34,072 nt of DNA from an uncultured Jannaschia sp. GTDB taxonomy: Bacteria; Pseudomonadota; Alphaproteobacteria; Rhodobacterales; Rhodobacteraceae. The stretch covers positions 1-34,072 of the forward strand of contig NZ_CANLTQ010000026.1 in NCBI RefSeq assembly GCF_947494025.1. Direction: 5' to 3'. How positions within the stretch are numbered: the stretch's first letter is position 1; each line of letters begins with the position of its first letter. Of the stretch, positions 20,191 through 29,317 are shown in pieces. The notes under the pieces are model-generated. The model was not told where the DNA came from, searched no databases, and saw nothing but the letters and a program-made list of their open reading frames with translations. A program made the position numbers and the translations under genes.

Positions 20191-23058
20191 TTGGCGCCTT
20201 TTGAAAGTGGAGAGGTGGTTCAGGTCGACCCGAACCTTATCGATGCGCTGTTACGTGATCTGGATGCGTCGGAATGGCAGGGCGACATTCTGGCGGAGCC
20301 GGGCGCGCGGGGTGCCTGGGCCGTCGACAACTCGATCTACCGGATCGAACCCGGTGCGGTCGTATTCCCGCGCGAGACGGCGGATCTCGGCATTCTGTGC
20401 CGCCTTGCAACGCGGCACCGCGTAGCGCTCGTCGCCCGGGGCGGCGGGACCGGGACGAACGGGCAGTCTCTCACCACAGGGGTCATGGTGGATCTGTCGC
20501 GACACATGCGCAGGATCCTCGATTTCGATCTGCAAACGATGACCGTGACGCTCCAGCCGGGCGTCGTACTCGACCAGCTCAACGCCTACCTGGCCGGCCA
20601 CGATGCTTTCTTCGCCCCCTCCGTGTCGACCGCCACGCGTGCGACGATCGGGGGAATGCTCGCGACCGATGCGTCGGGGAAGGGATCCCGGAAGTATGGG
20701 CGAAGCTCGGACCATGTCGCAGCCATCGAGATCGTTCTGGCCGACGGCTCCATCCACCATGTGAGAGCGGGCGAGATCGACCAGGGCGACCCGTTTCAGG
20801 CTCGCCTCGCCGAAATGCTTCGTGCCGAGTTGCTGCCTCGGCAGGCGCTCGTCGGGTCCACGTTTCCCGACATGGTTCGCGGCCTGACCGGTTACAATCT
20901 CCGCGACGCCGTGTCGGGCGATGGCCGTGTCGACCTCGTGAAGCTTCTTGCCGGATCGGAAGGGACACTTGCCCTGACCGGCACCATCACCTTGAAGGTC
21001 ACGCGGAAGCCCGCCTGCACCGCTCTCGGCCTTCTGGCGTACGACGACTTCATGGAAGCGCTCGGCGATGTGGGCCGCCTGCTCGAAACGGATCCGCTTG
21101 CTGTCGAGATACTCGACGATCGCGTGCTCGCGCTGGCGCGCCGCGACCCGGTCTGGACCGAATTGCAGGCCGGCTTCGGCGGTATCGGCTCCGCTGGGGC
21201 GTTCCTCGTCGTCGAATTCGCGGGAGAGACGAAGGCGGAGGTTGCCGAGCGGCTCGAGCGGCTGGCCGAGCTGGTGCGCAGGCCCGGAGGCCCTGCCTTC
21301 AAGGCCATCGAGGACGCAGGGGCGGTCGCCGGCATCTGGTCGATCCGCTCGCAATCGGTCGGTCTGCTCGGGGCGGTCGAAGGGCGTCGTCGCGGTGTCG
21401 CCTTCGTTGAGGATTGCGCCGTGCCGCCGGCCGCGCTGCCAAATTTCGTCGCCAGGTTTCGTGCGATCCTCGATGAACGCAGGATCGAATACGGAATGTA
21501 TGGACATGCGGACGTCGGCTGCCTTCATGTTCGCCCCCTCCTCGACATGACCGATCCGGACGATCGCAAGATGATCCGCGAGGTCAGCGATGCCGTCGCC
21601 AGCCTGACGAAGGAATGCGGAGGCCTTCTCTGGGGCGAGCACGGACGCGGGTTTCGAGCGGAATATTCGCCACTGTTCTTCGGTGAAGAACTCCACGACG
21701 TCCTTCGCCGCATCAAGAGGGCCTTCGACCCGGACAACCTGCTCAATCCTGGCAAGCTCGCCGTTCCGGAGGACACGGACGCGTCGCTCGTGCGTATCGA
21801 CGAAGCTCCGATACGTGGCACCGCCGATGCTTTGGTCGCGCCCGCCGCCGCGGAGCAATTCGAATCCGCTCTGTCGTGCAACGGCAACGCGGCCTGCCAT
21901 CACTGGGACGCGGCCGAGACGATGTGCCCGTCCTACAAGGTCATCCGGGACGGGTCGCAATCGCCGCGGGGCCGCGCGGCGCTGATGCGCGACTGGTTGC
22001 GGCTGCGCGCGGTCGCGGGACCGGACGCGCCAGCCACGGCTTCGGTGGAGCGCGCGCTTGCGTCTTCGCTGGAAACCTGTCTGTCGTGCCGCGCCTGCGC
22101 GTCGCGGTGTCCCGTCAAGGTGGACATCCCGACCATGAAGGCCCGGTTTCTCCACATGCGTCACGAAAACCGCGCCCGGTCCGCGCGCGATCGGTTCGTC
22201 CGCATCATGGAGCCCGCGACGCTTCTGGCGCGAAACTTTCCTCGTCTGTCGAACGCCGTTCTCGGAAGTCACGCGGCGCGCACGGTGCTCCGGCGCGGGT
22301 TCGGGCTTGTCGACCTGCCGCGCTTCGCGTCGCGGGCCGTCGAGAGCCACTTGGCCACTCCACGCGCCGAGGGCGTCGCCTCCGCCGAAATCGTCCTCGC
22401 GATCGATAGCTTTACGGGTCTCTACGATGTCGAGGTTCCATGCGCCGCCGCAACATTGCTGGAGGCTTGCGGGGCAAACGTGGCCTATTCGGGCCCGATC
22501 GCGAACGCCAAGGCGCTCGACGTTCGCGGCTATCTCCCGGCACGGGATCGGGCCCGTGTCGCGATCCGACGCCGGCTCGAGGCCTTGGCGGCCACCGGAC
22601 CACTCGTCGGGGTGGAGCCGGTCGCGGTCCAGGCCTGGTCGGAGATCGTGGACTTGCAGTCGGCACGCCCGGTCGGCCTCGACATCGTCCTGGACCGGCT
22701 TCGGGAGGACGGTCGCCTGCCGCGTGCCGTTCGGCCGGGCCAGTTCAGTCTTTTGGCACATTGCTCCGAAAAGACCGGTGATCCCGACGTACCCCTTCGT
22801 TGGAAGCGAGTGTTCGAAGCGATGGGTCACGATCTCCGCATCGCACGGACCGGCTGCTGCGGGATGGCGGGATTGTTCGGCCACGAGGCGGAACACCGCG
22901 AGATGTCCGTCGGGATTTTCGATCTGTCCTGGAGGGCGGAATTGGCTGACGGGAGCCGGGTGCCGCTGGCGACAGGCTTTTCATGCCGGTCGCAGGTTCG
23001 ACGGCTGACCGGAACGAACATCCGACACCCGGCGGAGGCACTCGAAAGCTCGATCTGA
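20191..23058 (+). CDS. FAD-binding and 4Fe-4S 2-hydroxyacid dehydrogenase (YdiJ/D-LDH type)
   Basis: 955 aa. Order: FAD-binding domain with ARGGGTGTNGQSLTTGVMVD (near residue 85) and NTDASG-like ATDASGKGSRKYGRSSDHV; a C-terminal FAD-oxidase domain ending GEHGRGFRAEYSPLFFG ... FDPDNLLNPGKL; a CNGNAACHHWD segment (C563); a 4Fe-4S motif C630-LSC-RAC-ASRC640-P; and a CCG-type tail with HCSEKT and TGCCGMAG. This is the one-chain architecture of YdiJ, which oxidises D-2-hydroxyacids and passes electrons to the quinone pool. The start codon TTG has GGAGG 7 nt upstream. Context with TRAP, GntR and GhrA supports hydroxyacid catabolism. Confidence 0.9.
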   Translation: MAPFESGEVVQVDPNLIDALLRDLDASEWQGDILAEPGARGAWAVDNSIYRIEPGAVVFPRETADLGILCRLATRHRVALVARGGGTGTNGQSLTTGVMVDLSRHMRRILDFDLQTMTVTLQPGVVLDQLNAYLAGHDAFFAPSVSTATRATIGGMLATDASGKGSRKYGRSSDHVAAIEIVLADGSIHHVRAGEIDQGDPFQARLAEMLRAELLPRQALVGSTFPDMVRGLTGYNLRDAVSGDGRVDLVKLLAGSEGTLALTGTITLKVTRKPACTALGLLAYDDFMEALGDVGRLLETDPLAVEILDDRVLALARRDPVWTELQAGFGGIGSAGAFLVVEFAGETKAEVAERLERLAELVRRPGGPAFKAIEDAGAVAGIWSIRSQSVGLLGAVEGRRRGVAFVEDCAVPPAALPNFVARFRAILDERRIEYGMYGHADVGCLHVRPLLDMTDPDDRKMIREVSDAVASLTKECGGLLWGEHGRGFRAEYSPLFFGEELHDVLRRIKRAFDPDNLLNPGKLAVPEDTDASLVRIDEAPIRGTADALVAPAAAEQFESALSCNGNAACHHWDAAETMCPSYKVIRDGSQSPRGRAALMRDWLRLRAVAGPDAPATASVERALASSLETCLSCRACASRCPVKVDIPTMKARFLHMRHENRARSARDRFVRIMEPATLLARNFPRLSNAVLGSHAARTVLRRGFGLVDLPRFASRAVESHLATPRAEGVASAEIVLAIDSFTGLYDVEVPCAAATLLEACGANVAYSGPIANAKALDVRGYLPARDRARVAIRRRLEALAATGPLVGVEPVAVQAWSEIVDLQSARPVGLDIVLDRLREDGRLPRAVRPGQFSLLAHCSEKTGDPDVPLRWKRVFEAMGHDLRIARTGCCGMAGLFGHEAEHREMSVGIFDLSWRAELADGSRVPLATGFSCRSQVRRLTGTNIRHPAEALESSI

Positions 23059-23352
23059 CACGAAGGCTTCAACGGCAGGAGCCAGAAGCGCATCACACGA
23101 TGCCGTATTCACAGCCATCCCGGTCGAAAAGGGCATGTATCGGCCATCGGGGCAAGAGGTCGAGGTCGGCGCGCATCTTCGTGCCCGCGCCCGATGGATC
23201 ACCAGACTTTTCGCCCCCGCATTGCGGCCGCGATTGCGGATCCCACGCGCTTGCCTTGCTTGCTCCTTGATCGAGATATCTTTTGCCTCCGCCACGGGAA
23301 GCACCAGCGCCCCGTTTGCGCCCGTCTTCGACCCGATGCGGTACGTTTTCAC
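23059..23352 (-). pseudogene. Possible remnant of the last gene of the ABC operon
   Basis: A minus-strand frame starts at GTG 23352, overlapping the ATPase stop as GTGA, which is the coupling used elsewhere in this operon. It begins MKTYRIGSKTGANGALVLPV and continues AEAKDISIKEQARQA, then loses protein-like character and runs antisense into the end of the dehydrogenase gene. I recognise no family. Either a small real protein or the stub of a gene cut by rearrangement. Confidence 0.3.
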
Positions 23353-24977
23353 GACGGGTCATTCCCTGTCCGATCGGAGTGAAAGCGCCTGTCGCGCCCC
23401 GGCACGGCGGCGAGAAGCTTACGGGTATAGGCCTCGCGCGGATTGGCGAAAAGTTCGTCCGACGGCCCCTCCTCGACGATGCGGCCGCCGCGCATGACGG
23501 TGATCCGGTCGCAGATGCGGCTCGCCACGCGTAGGTCATGGGTGATGAACAGAAGCCCGAAGCGCAGCCGTTCCTGCATGCGAGCCAGCAGATCGAGGAT
23601 CTGCGCCTGTACGGAAACGTCGAGGCCGGAGACGCTTTCATCAGCGATAAGCAGGTCCGGCTCCACGGCGAGCGCACGGGCGATGCAGATCCGCTGACGC
23701 TGCCCCCGAGAACTCGTGCGGAAAGCGTTCGGCGGCGGAGGCGTCGAGTCCCACGGCCTGCAGCAATTCGGTCGCGCGTCGTCGCGCGTCCGGACGAGCC
23801 AGCCCGTGGATGATCGGGCCTTCCGCGATGGCGCCCCCCGCCGTCTGCCGCGGGTCGAGCGCGGTATAGGGGTCCTGGAAGACGATCTGAACACACTTTC
23901 GCGCCGCGCGCAGAGTGGGGCCTTCGAGGTTCGTGAAGTCGCTTCCGGCGATCGCGAGCGTTCCCTCATCAGGCCGTTCCAGTCTGATCACGCATTGCGC
24001 GAGCGTCGATTTTCCGCTGCCGCTCTCGCCCACCAGTCCCAGCGTTTCGCCACGTCTGATGGCGATATCGACCCGGTCGAGTGCACGCACCTCACGCAAC
24101 TTGCCGAAGAGCGTGCGGGTGCGGAACGTCCTGGCGACACCTCGCGCGGACAGCGCAGGCTCTCCGAGGTTCGTTCGCGGCGCGCGCGGCTGGAGGCGCG
24201 GCACGGCTTCGAGCAGCTCGCGGGTATAATCGGCCTTCGGACGGGTCAGCACCTCCTCTGCCGTGCCGATTTCGACGAGTTGCCCGTGACGCATGACGCC
24301 CACGCGGTCGGCAATCTCGGCGACGACGCCGAAATCGTGCGTGATGAAAAGGATGCCGTATCGTGCTGCCGCCGCAGGTCGAGCATCAGCTGCAGGATGC
24401 GGGCTTGCGTGGTGACGTCGAGGGCCGTCGTCGGCTCGTCCGCGATGAGGATTGCGGGATCGAGGGCGAGCGCGGTCGCGATCATCACGCGCTGGCATTG
24501 TCCGCCCGAGAGCTGGTGGGGATAGGCCCGGACGACCTGTTCCGGATTGGGCAGGCGCACCTCTCCGAAGAGCTGGATCACCCTTTGGCGGATCTCGGTT
24601 TCCTTCATGTCGGTATGGAGCCGGAAGACCTCCGCCACCTGCTCGCCGACGCGGTAGACGGGATTGAGCACGGCGATCGGCTCCTGAAACACCATGGCGA
24701 GCCGCCGCCCGGTCAGCCGCCGTCGTTCGGTCGGGGTGAGACGAAGCAGGTCACGTCCCTCGAACCGGATTTCGCCCGAGGGCTGCGGCAGGTTCGGCGG
24801 CAGGAGGCCCATCGTCGCGAAGGCGCTGAGCGACTTGCCGGAGCCCGTCTCGCCCACGATGCAGAGGATCTCACCCTTCTCGAGCGTCAGGTCGAGCCCG
24901 TCGACGGCGAAGGGGCGGTCGGCGCCCGGGGGAAGCGGGACGCGGAGGCTGCGGATGTCGAGGAGCGGTTCCGTCAT
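23349..24977 (-). pseudogene. Fused two-domain peptide ABC ATPase with two frameshifts
   Basis: About 543 codons in the DppD-DppF fusion form. Domain 1: MTEPLLDIRSLRV, Walker A GETGSGKS, signature LSGGQCQRV, Walker B ILIADEPTTALDV. Domain 2: Walker A GESGSGKST, oligo-type FQDPYTALDPRQT, Walker B LLIADESVSGLDVS, FITHDLRVA. The frame shifts near 24355 (one base missing before ILFITHDFGVV) and again at 23703-23707, inside the signature motif of domain 2, where FSG runs into a C5 tract with two bases missing. Frame 1 is restored after the second. Start ATG overlaps the creatininase stop (ATGA). Loss of function is likely unless these are sequencing errors. Confidence 0.85.
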
Positions 24978-25780
24978 CGCCCGACGGGCCCCGCGGGGTT
25001 GCGCGGGTCGCTCGCGGCCATGTGGACGGCGAAACGGGCGCAGTGATCTGCCAGATGCTCGAAGATCGCGCGCCCGATCTCGGCAGAGGCGAGGGCGGGG
25101 TCGCCGCCGATCATGCCGTCCGGGTTCACCTCGTCGGCATCGAGCGGCAGGTTGACCGGCACGCCGTCGAAGGTCACCCCGCCCGTGCCGGACATCGGCA
25201 GGCCGAAGGCTTTGCCGCGCGCGGAGGGCCGGGCAAGTTCGGGGCGCATCCGTTCGGGATGCAGGTACATGCAGACGGAGGTGATGGGGTCGCCGCCATG
25301 ACCCCGCGCTTCGTCCGAGCGCTCGCCGTGAAGCCGTGTCCAGAGCTCGTTCGGAATGGAGCGCCACAGGTCGATCGAAGCCACGGCGATGCCGCTCGCC
25401 CGGCGGATGTCGCGCAGTGTCTCATCGATAAGGGCGGCGTTGGAGGAATGGCCGTTGAGGATCAGGATCCGGTCCAGCCCATGATCGAGAAACGCTTCGA
25501 CCATGTCCCGGATCACGGCGCGGAAGGTCGAGGCGCGCAGCTGCATCCCGCCCGGAAAGGGACGGAAGAACTCGGCGTAGCCGAAGGGCAGGCAGGGCGC
25601 GACCACAGCGCCCGAACGCCGCGCCGCCGCGTCCGCGATGCCGGCGGTCAGCGTGAAATCCCCCATCGGGCAATGCGGACCCTGCACCTCCTGACTGCCG
25701 AGCGGCAGGAGGATGACCGGGTTCTGGGGCAGACGGTCGCGGAACTCCGCAGCCGTCATGTCCTGGAGCGCGTGCTTCAT
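24974..25780 (-). CDS. Creatininase-family amidohydrolase
   Basis: 268 aa. The metal-binding pattern of the family is present: LPLGSQEVQGPHCPMGDFTL (Glu, His, Asp ligands), RILILNGHSSN (His) and a later Glu. Members hydrolyse creatinine or cyclic and linear amides; with a peptide-type ABC system the substrate may be an imported amide. ATG overlaps the binding-protein stop by 4 bp and its TGA overlaps the ATPase start, so it is inside the operon. The gene is intact while the ABC genes on both sides are broken. Confidence 0.87.
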   Translation of the reverse strand: MKHALQDMTAAEFRDRLPQNPVILLPLGSQEVQGPHCPMGDFTLTAGIADAAARRSGAVVAPCLPFGYAEFFRPFPGGMQLRASTFRAVIRDMVEAFLDHGLDRILILNGHSSNAALIDETLRDIRRASGIAVASIDLWRSIPNELWTRLHGERSDEARGHGGDPITSVCMYLHPERMRPELARPSARGKAFGLPMSGTGGVTFDGVPVNLPLDADEVNPDGMIGGDPALASAEIGRAIFEHLADHCARFAVHMAASDPRNPAGPVGR

Positions 25781-27360
25781 GCCGGCAGGGTGAGGTAGTC
25801 GCCGAACATCCGCATTTCCCCGTCGGGCCGCGCGATCCACTCGATATCGGAGCGGTGGGCCCAGTTGTAGACGCTCTTCCAGAGATAATATCCGGGATAC
25901 ACGTCGAGCCAGGCTTCGCGCAGCTTCTCGAAGGCCGCACGGCGTTCCTCGAAGGTGATGGCAGCTTCGAATTCGCGCCCCGCGGCGAGATATTCGGGCG
26001 TCGGATCCCAGGTCTTCCACTGTGCGGTCGCCCGGCTCGAGGTCGGGCCCCAGTCGAGCCAGAGCGGCTGGTAGGGGTCGCCCGGAATGAAGTCCGTCGA
26101 CATCGACATGTTCATCATGTGGTAGGGGCGGGTGTAGACCAGCTCGAAATTGTCGAGGATTTCGGCCCGCACGTTGACCCCGACCTGACGCCACATCTCG
26201 ACCATTATCTCGGCGGCGGCTTCGTAGTTGGGATAGAACTGCCGGGTGATGTACCAGTCGAGAACCTGTCCGTCATAGCCCGATGCCGCGATCTTCTCCC
26301 GGGCGGCGTCGGGGTCGTAAGGCAGGGGGTTTTCCATGTCCGGGCGGTAGAAGTCACCGTATTCCGGGAAGTTGAAGGGCACGTCCGGATGGAACGTGTT
26401 GTCCCCGAAGAGCGCTTGCACGATCGCGTCCATGTCGATGGCCTGCACCATTCCCTTGCGGAGGTTCACGTCGACGAGCGGATTGTCCTCCGGATCAGGG
26501 CGCGTGTTGAAGGCGAAAGCCGAATAATTGTTGGCCAGCGCGCGGGTAACGGTGACACCGTCGTAGCTTTCGAGCTGTGGTTCCTGGTCGGTGGGAATGT
26601 TGACCATGAAGTCGAACTCGCCCGATACGAGACCCGCCATCCGCCCGGCGAATTCCGGCACGATTCGCCAGATCACCCTGGCGGCGGGGGGCGGGCCGTC
26701 CCAGTACTCATCGAACGCCTCGAGCTCGAGCACCTCGCCCGACCGGAACGTGGCGACGCGATAGGGGCCGGTGCCGACCGGCGCCTGCCCGAAGGCGTCG
26801 ACACCCACCTCGAGGTAATGCGCTTTCGGCACGACGAAGCCGATATAGCCGGTCAGTTTGCCGGGAATGTAGGGATCCTCCGCTTCCGTCTCGATCTCGA
26901 CGGTCAGGTCGTCCACCGCCTCCACGCGGACGAAGCCGGCGGTGAACGTCTTGCCGCGCGGTTCGAACGGCTTCTCGCCCCAGAGGCGCTCCGGTCCCAG
27001 CGTGAAGGCCAAGTCCTCCGCCGTCATCGTCTCGCCGTTGTGGAACTTGACGTTTTCCCGGAGCTTCAGCGTCCAGACCTTGCCGTCGCGGCTCTATTTC
27101 GTCGCGATGCCGGGCTTCAGGTCGAGCCCCTGCTCCTGGGCCAGGTAATCCCGCTCGACGAGATGGGAGTAGATGTTGGGAAAGAACCGCCGCGTGGTGG
27201 TGGAGATACCGTTGATCGGCGCGATGTTGGCCCAGAGGTTGTCGACCGCGACGGTGAGCGTCGGTCGCTCGCCCTGCGCCCGGACCGGACGTGCGTAGCG
27301 CGGCAGCGTCAAAACCCCCGCACCGATGGAATACTTTCCGAACGTCCGTCTCGTTATCAT
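25777..27360 (-). pseudogene. Peptide ABC substrate-binding protein with in-frame TAG
   Basis: 527 codons, SBP_bac_5 family. The N-terminus TRRTFGKYSIGAGVLTL fits a twin-arginine signal. The family's VWTLKLRENVKFHNGETMTA segment is present. Codon 89 is TAG (27094-27096), between GIATK and SRDGKVWT, where the family usually has an aromatic or polar residue; TGG to TAG would explain it. The rest of the frame is fully open. GGAG precedes ATG 27360. A nonsense mutation is the simplest reading; suppression or a base-call error is possible. Confidence 0.88.
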
Positions 27361-27377
27361 GGGATGACTCCTCAGGT

Positions 27378-28217
27378 TCAGGTGGTTCGTTGCTTGAGCA
27401 TCGGGTCGAGCCTGTCGCGCAGGGCGTCTCCCAGGATCGACATGGACAGGGTGATCACGAAGATGAGCGTGCCGGGCCAGACCGAGATCCACCACGCCGT
27501 CGAGAGGTAGTCGCGCCCGTCGTCGAGGATCTGTCCGAGGCTCGTCAAAGGGGGCTGGATGCCCAGACCCAGAAAGGACAGCGAGGTTTCGAGAAGGATT
27601 ATCTGGGGAAAGGTCAGCGTCAGCTGGACGATGAGCGCCGAGGCGACATTCGGCAGGACATGGCGCAGGTAGAGTCGTACCGGATGCGCGCCGAGCGCGA
27701 CGATCGCCTTGGCGTAGGGCTGTGACGTCGCGGAGAGCACGACGCCGCGCGCGAGGCGGGCGTAGGTCTCCCACCCGAAGAGGCCGATGAGCAGGATGAA
27801 AAGCGTGAGCGAGTTGCCGAAGAACGCCAGGAGCGTGAGCGCGATCAGGATGAAGGGCAGCGAGGCCTGCAAATCGACGAGCATCATCAGCCCCTCTTCC
27901 ACGAGGCCGCGGAAATGCGCCGCGACGAAACCCACCAGCGTCCCGAAGACCGCCCCGATGAGCGTCCCGGCAAGTGCCACCGAAAGCGACATGCGCAACC
28001 CGTCCACGAGCCGTGCCACCATGTCCCGTCCGATCCGGTCGGTGCCGAGCGGATATTCCGCGGGACCGCCGAGGAAGGCCGGGCGGGCGAGCCGGTTCAG
28101 CAGGTCCTGATCCGTCGTCGCGAAGGGCGTGAAGACGTTGCCGATCAGAGCGACGAGGACGACGGCGACGAGGACGGATGCGGCAGCGAGCACCGTGAGC
28201 GAGGGGCGGCGGCTCAT
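27378..28217 (-). CDS. Peptide ABC transporter permease, DppC type
   Basis: 279 aa, six helices. Features of DppC/OppC: HPLGTDxxGRD-like YPLGTDRIGRDMVARLVDG, LGALIGAVFG-like repeats, the EAA loop (AIVALGAHPVRLYLRHVLPN) that docks on the ATPase, and TSLSFLGLGIQPPLTSLGQIL near the end. Its ATG overlaps the stop of the truncated dppB by 4 bp. The gene itself is intact, but its partner permease and ATPase are damaged. Confidence 0.92.
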   Translation of the reverse strand: MSRRPSLTVLAAASVLVAVVLVALIGNVFTPFATTDQDLLNRLARPAFLGGPAEYPLGTDRIGRDMVARLVDGLRMSLSVALAGTLIGAVFGTLVGFVAAHFRGLVEEGLMMLVDLQASLPFILIALTLLAFFGNSLTLFILLIGLFGWETYARLARGVVLSATSQPYAKAIVALGAHPVRLYLRHVLPNVASALIVQLTLTFPQIILLETSLSFLGLGIQPPLTSLGQILDDGRDYLSTAWWISVWPGTLIFVITLSMSILGDALRDRLDPMLKQRTT

Positions 28218-28470
28218 TGCGCACCCCCGCGTATGCGCGGATCGAGCAGGCCGTAGACCAGATCGACGAGGAGGTTCGCGAAGACCATCGTCGCGGCGAT
28301 CACGAGGACGAGCGCCTGCACCACGGCAAGGTCGCGCGCCGAGACGGCCTGCACGAGAAGGCGGCCGATGCCGGGCCAGCCGAAAACGGTCTCGACAACG
28401 ACCGCTCCGGCTATGAGCTGTCCGAGGTTCAGGCCGATCACGGTGACGATGGGGATCGCCGCGTTGGGCA
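28214..28470 (-). pseudogene. C-terminal stub of a DppB-type permease
   Basis: Only the final ~85 residues are left: PNAAIPIVTVIGLNLGQLIA, VVVETVFGWPGIGRLLVQAV and a last helix ending LDPRIRGG. DppB proteins are about 310-330 aa, so the first two thirds, including the start, are gone. At about 28463-28475 the sequence changes into a LysR gene on the other strand. Confidence 0.88.
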
Positions 28471-29312
28471 TCCGGCAAGCGCCCCTGAGCCAGCAGATCA
28501 AGCTGCTCGAGGATCGGCTGGGATCGGCGCTGTTCCATCGTACCACACGGCGCACCCGGCTGACCCCCGCGGGCGAGACGATGCTGCGCCACGCTCGGGA
28601 CCTCCTCGACGGAATGGATTACGCGATCGCCCACACGCACGCGATGGCCGGCGAATCGACAGGCCGCCTGACGGTGGCGGGGGTTCAGGTGGCGCTGACC
28701 CATGTGCTGCCGCCGATCATCGAGGCGTTCCGACAAAGCTGGCCCGCGATCATCATCGATGTGCGGCATCTCGGAACGGGCGATCAGCTGCGCACGCTCG
28801 AGGCGGGCGAAACCAACATCGCCTTGATCCGGCCCACGGAGCAGGCGCCGTTCATGCAAACGAGGCGGCTCGTCAGCGAGCCCTTTCTCGCGGCGCTGCC
28901 ACGCACGCACCGCCTCGCGGACCGCGACGTGCTCCGTCTGACGGATTTCGAGGGCGAGAACATGTTGGGCTACGCCAACGTCCTCGGCGCGCCCTATTCC
29001 GGCGTCGTCACGGAGGCGTTCCGGCAAGCGGGCGTGCATCCGCGCATCGTCCAGACATGCACCCACACGATGACGATCGCGACGCATGTCGCCTCGGGGC
29101 TCGGATCGGCGATCGTCCCGGCCTGGATTTCCGGCATGGGCTTGCCGCGCATCGCGTTCCGGCCCGTGCCCGAGCTCGATCAGGGGATCGACCTGCTGAT
29201 CGCCTGGCCGTCCGGCGAGACATCGCCGGTCGTGCTCGATTTCATCCGCACGGCCTGCGGGGTCAGCGCGGAGATCGCGACGGAGATCGGGATGATGCGC
29301 GTTCCGGACTGA
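28464..29312 (+). pseudogene. LysR-family regulator lacking the start of its DNA-binding domain
   Basis: The frame begins inside the recognition part of the helix-turn-helix (IRQAPLSQQIKLLEDRLGSA, LFHRTTRRTRLTPAGE) and continues through a full effector domain (GRLTVAGVQVALTHVLPPII ... GLGSAIVPAWISGM). About 25-30 N-terminal residues, the promoter and the start codon are missing. The frame upstream of 28464 is antisense dppB. It ends 5 bp from the convergent dehydrogenase gene. Confidence 0.87.
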
Positions 29313-29317
29313 CCGGA

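Noticed and set aside
27094-27096. TAG in the binding protein as recoding (readthrough or pyrrolysine)
   Set aside because: No special downstream structure or recoding genes are seen, and neighbouring genes carry other inactivating lesions, so a nonsense mutation is simpler.
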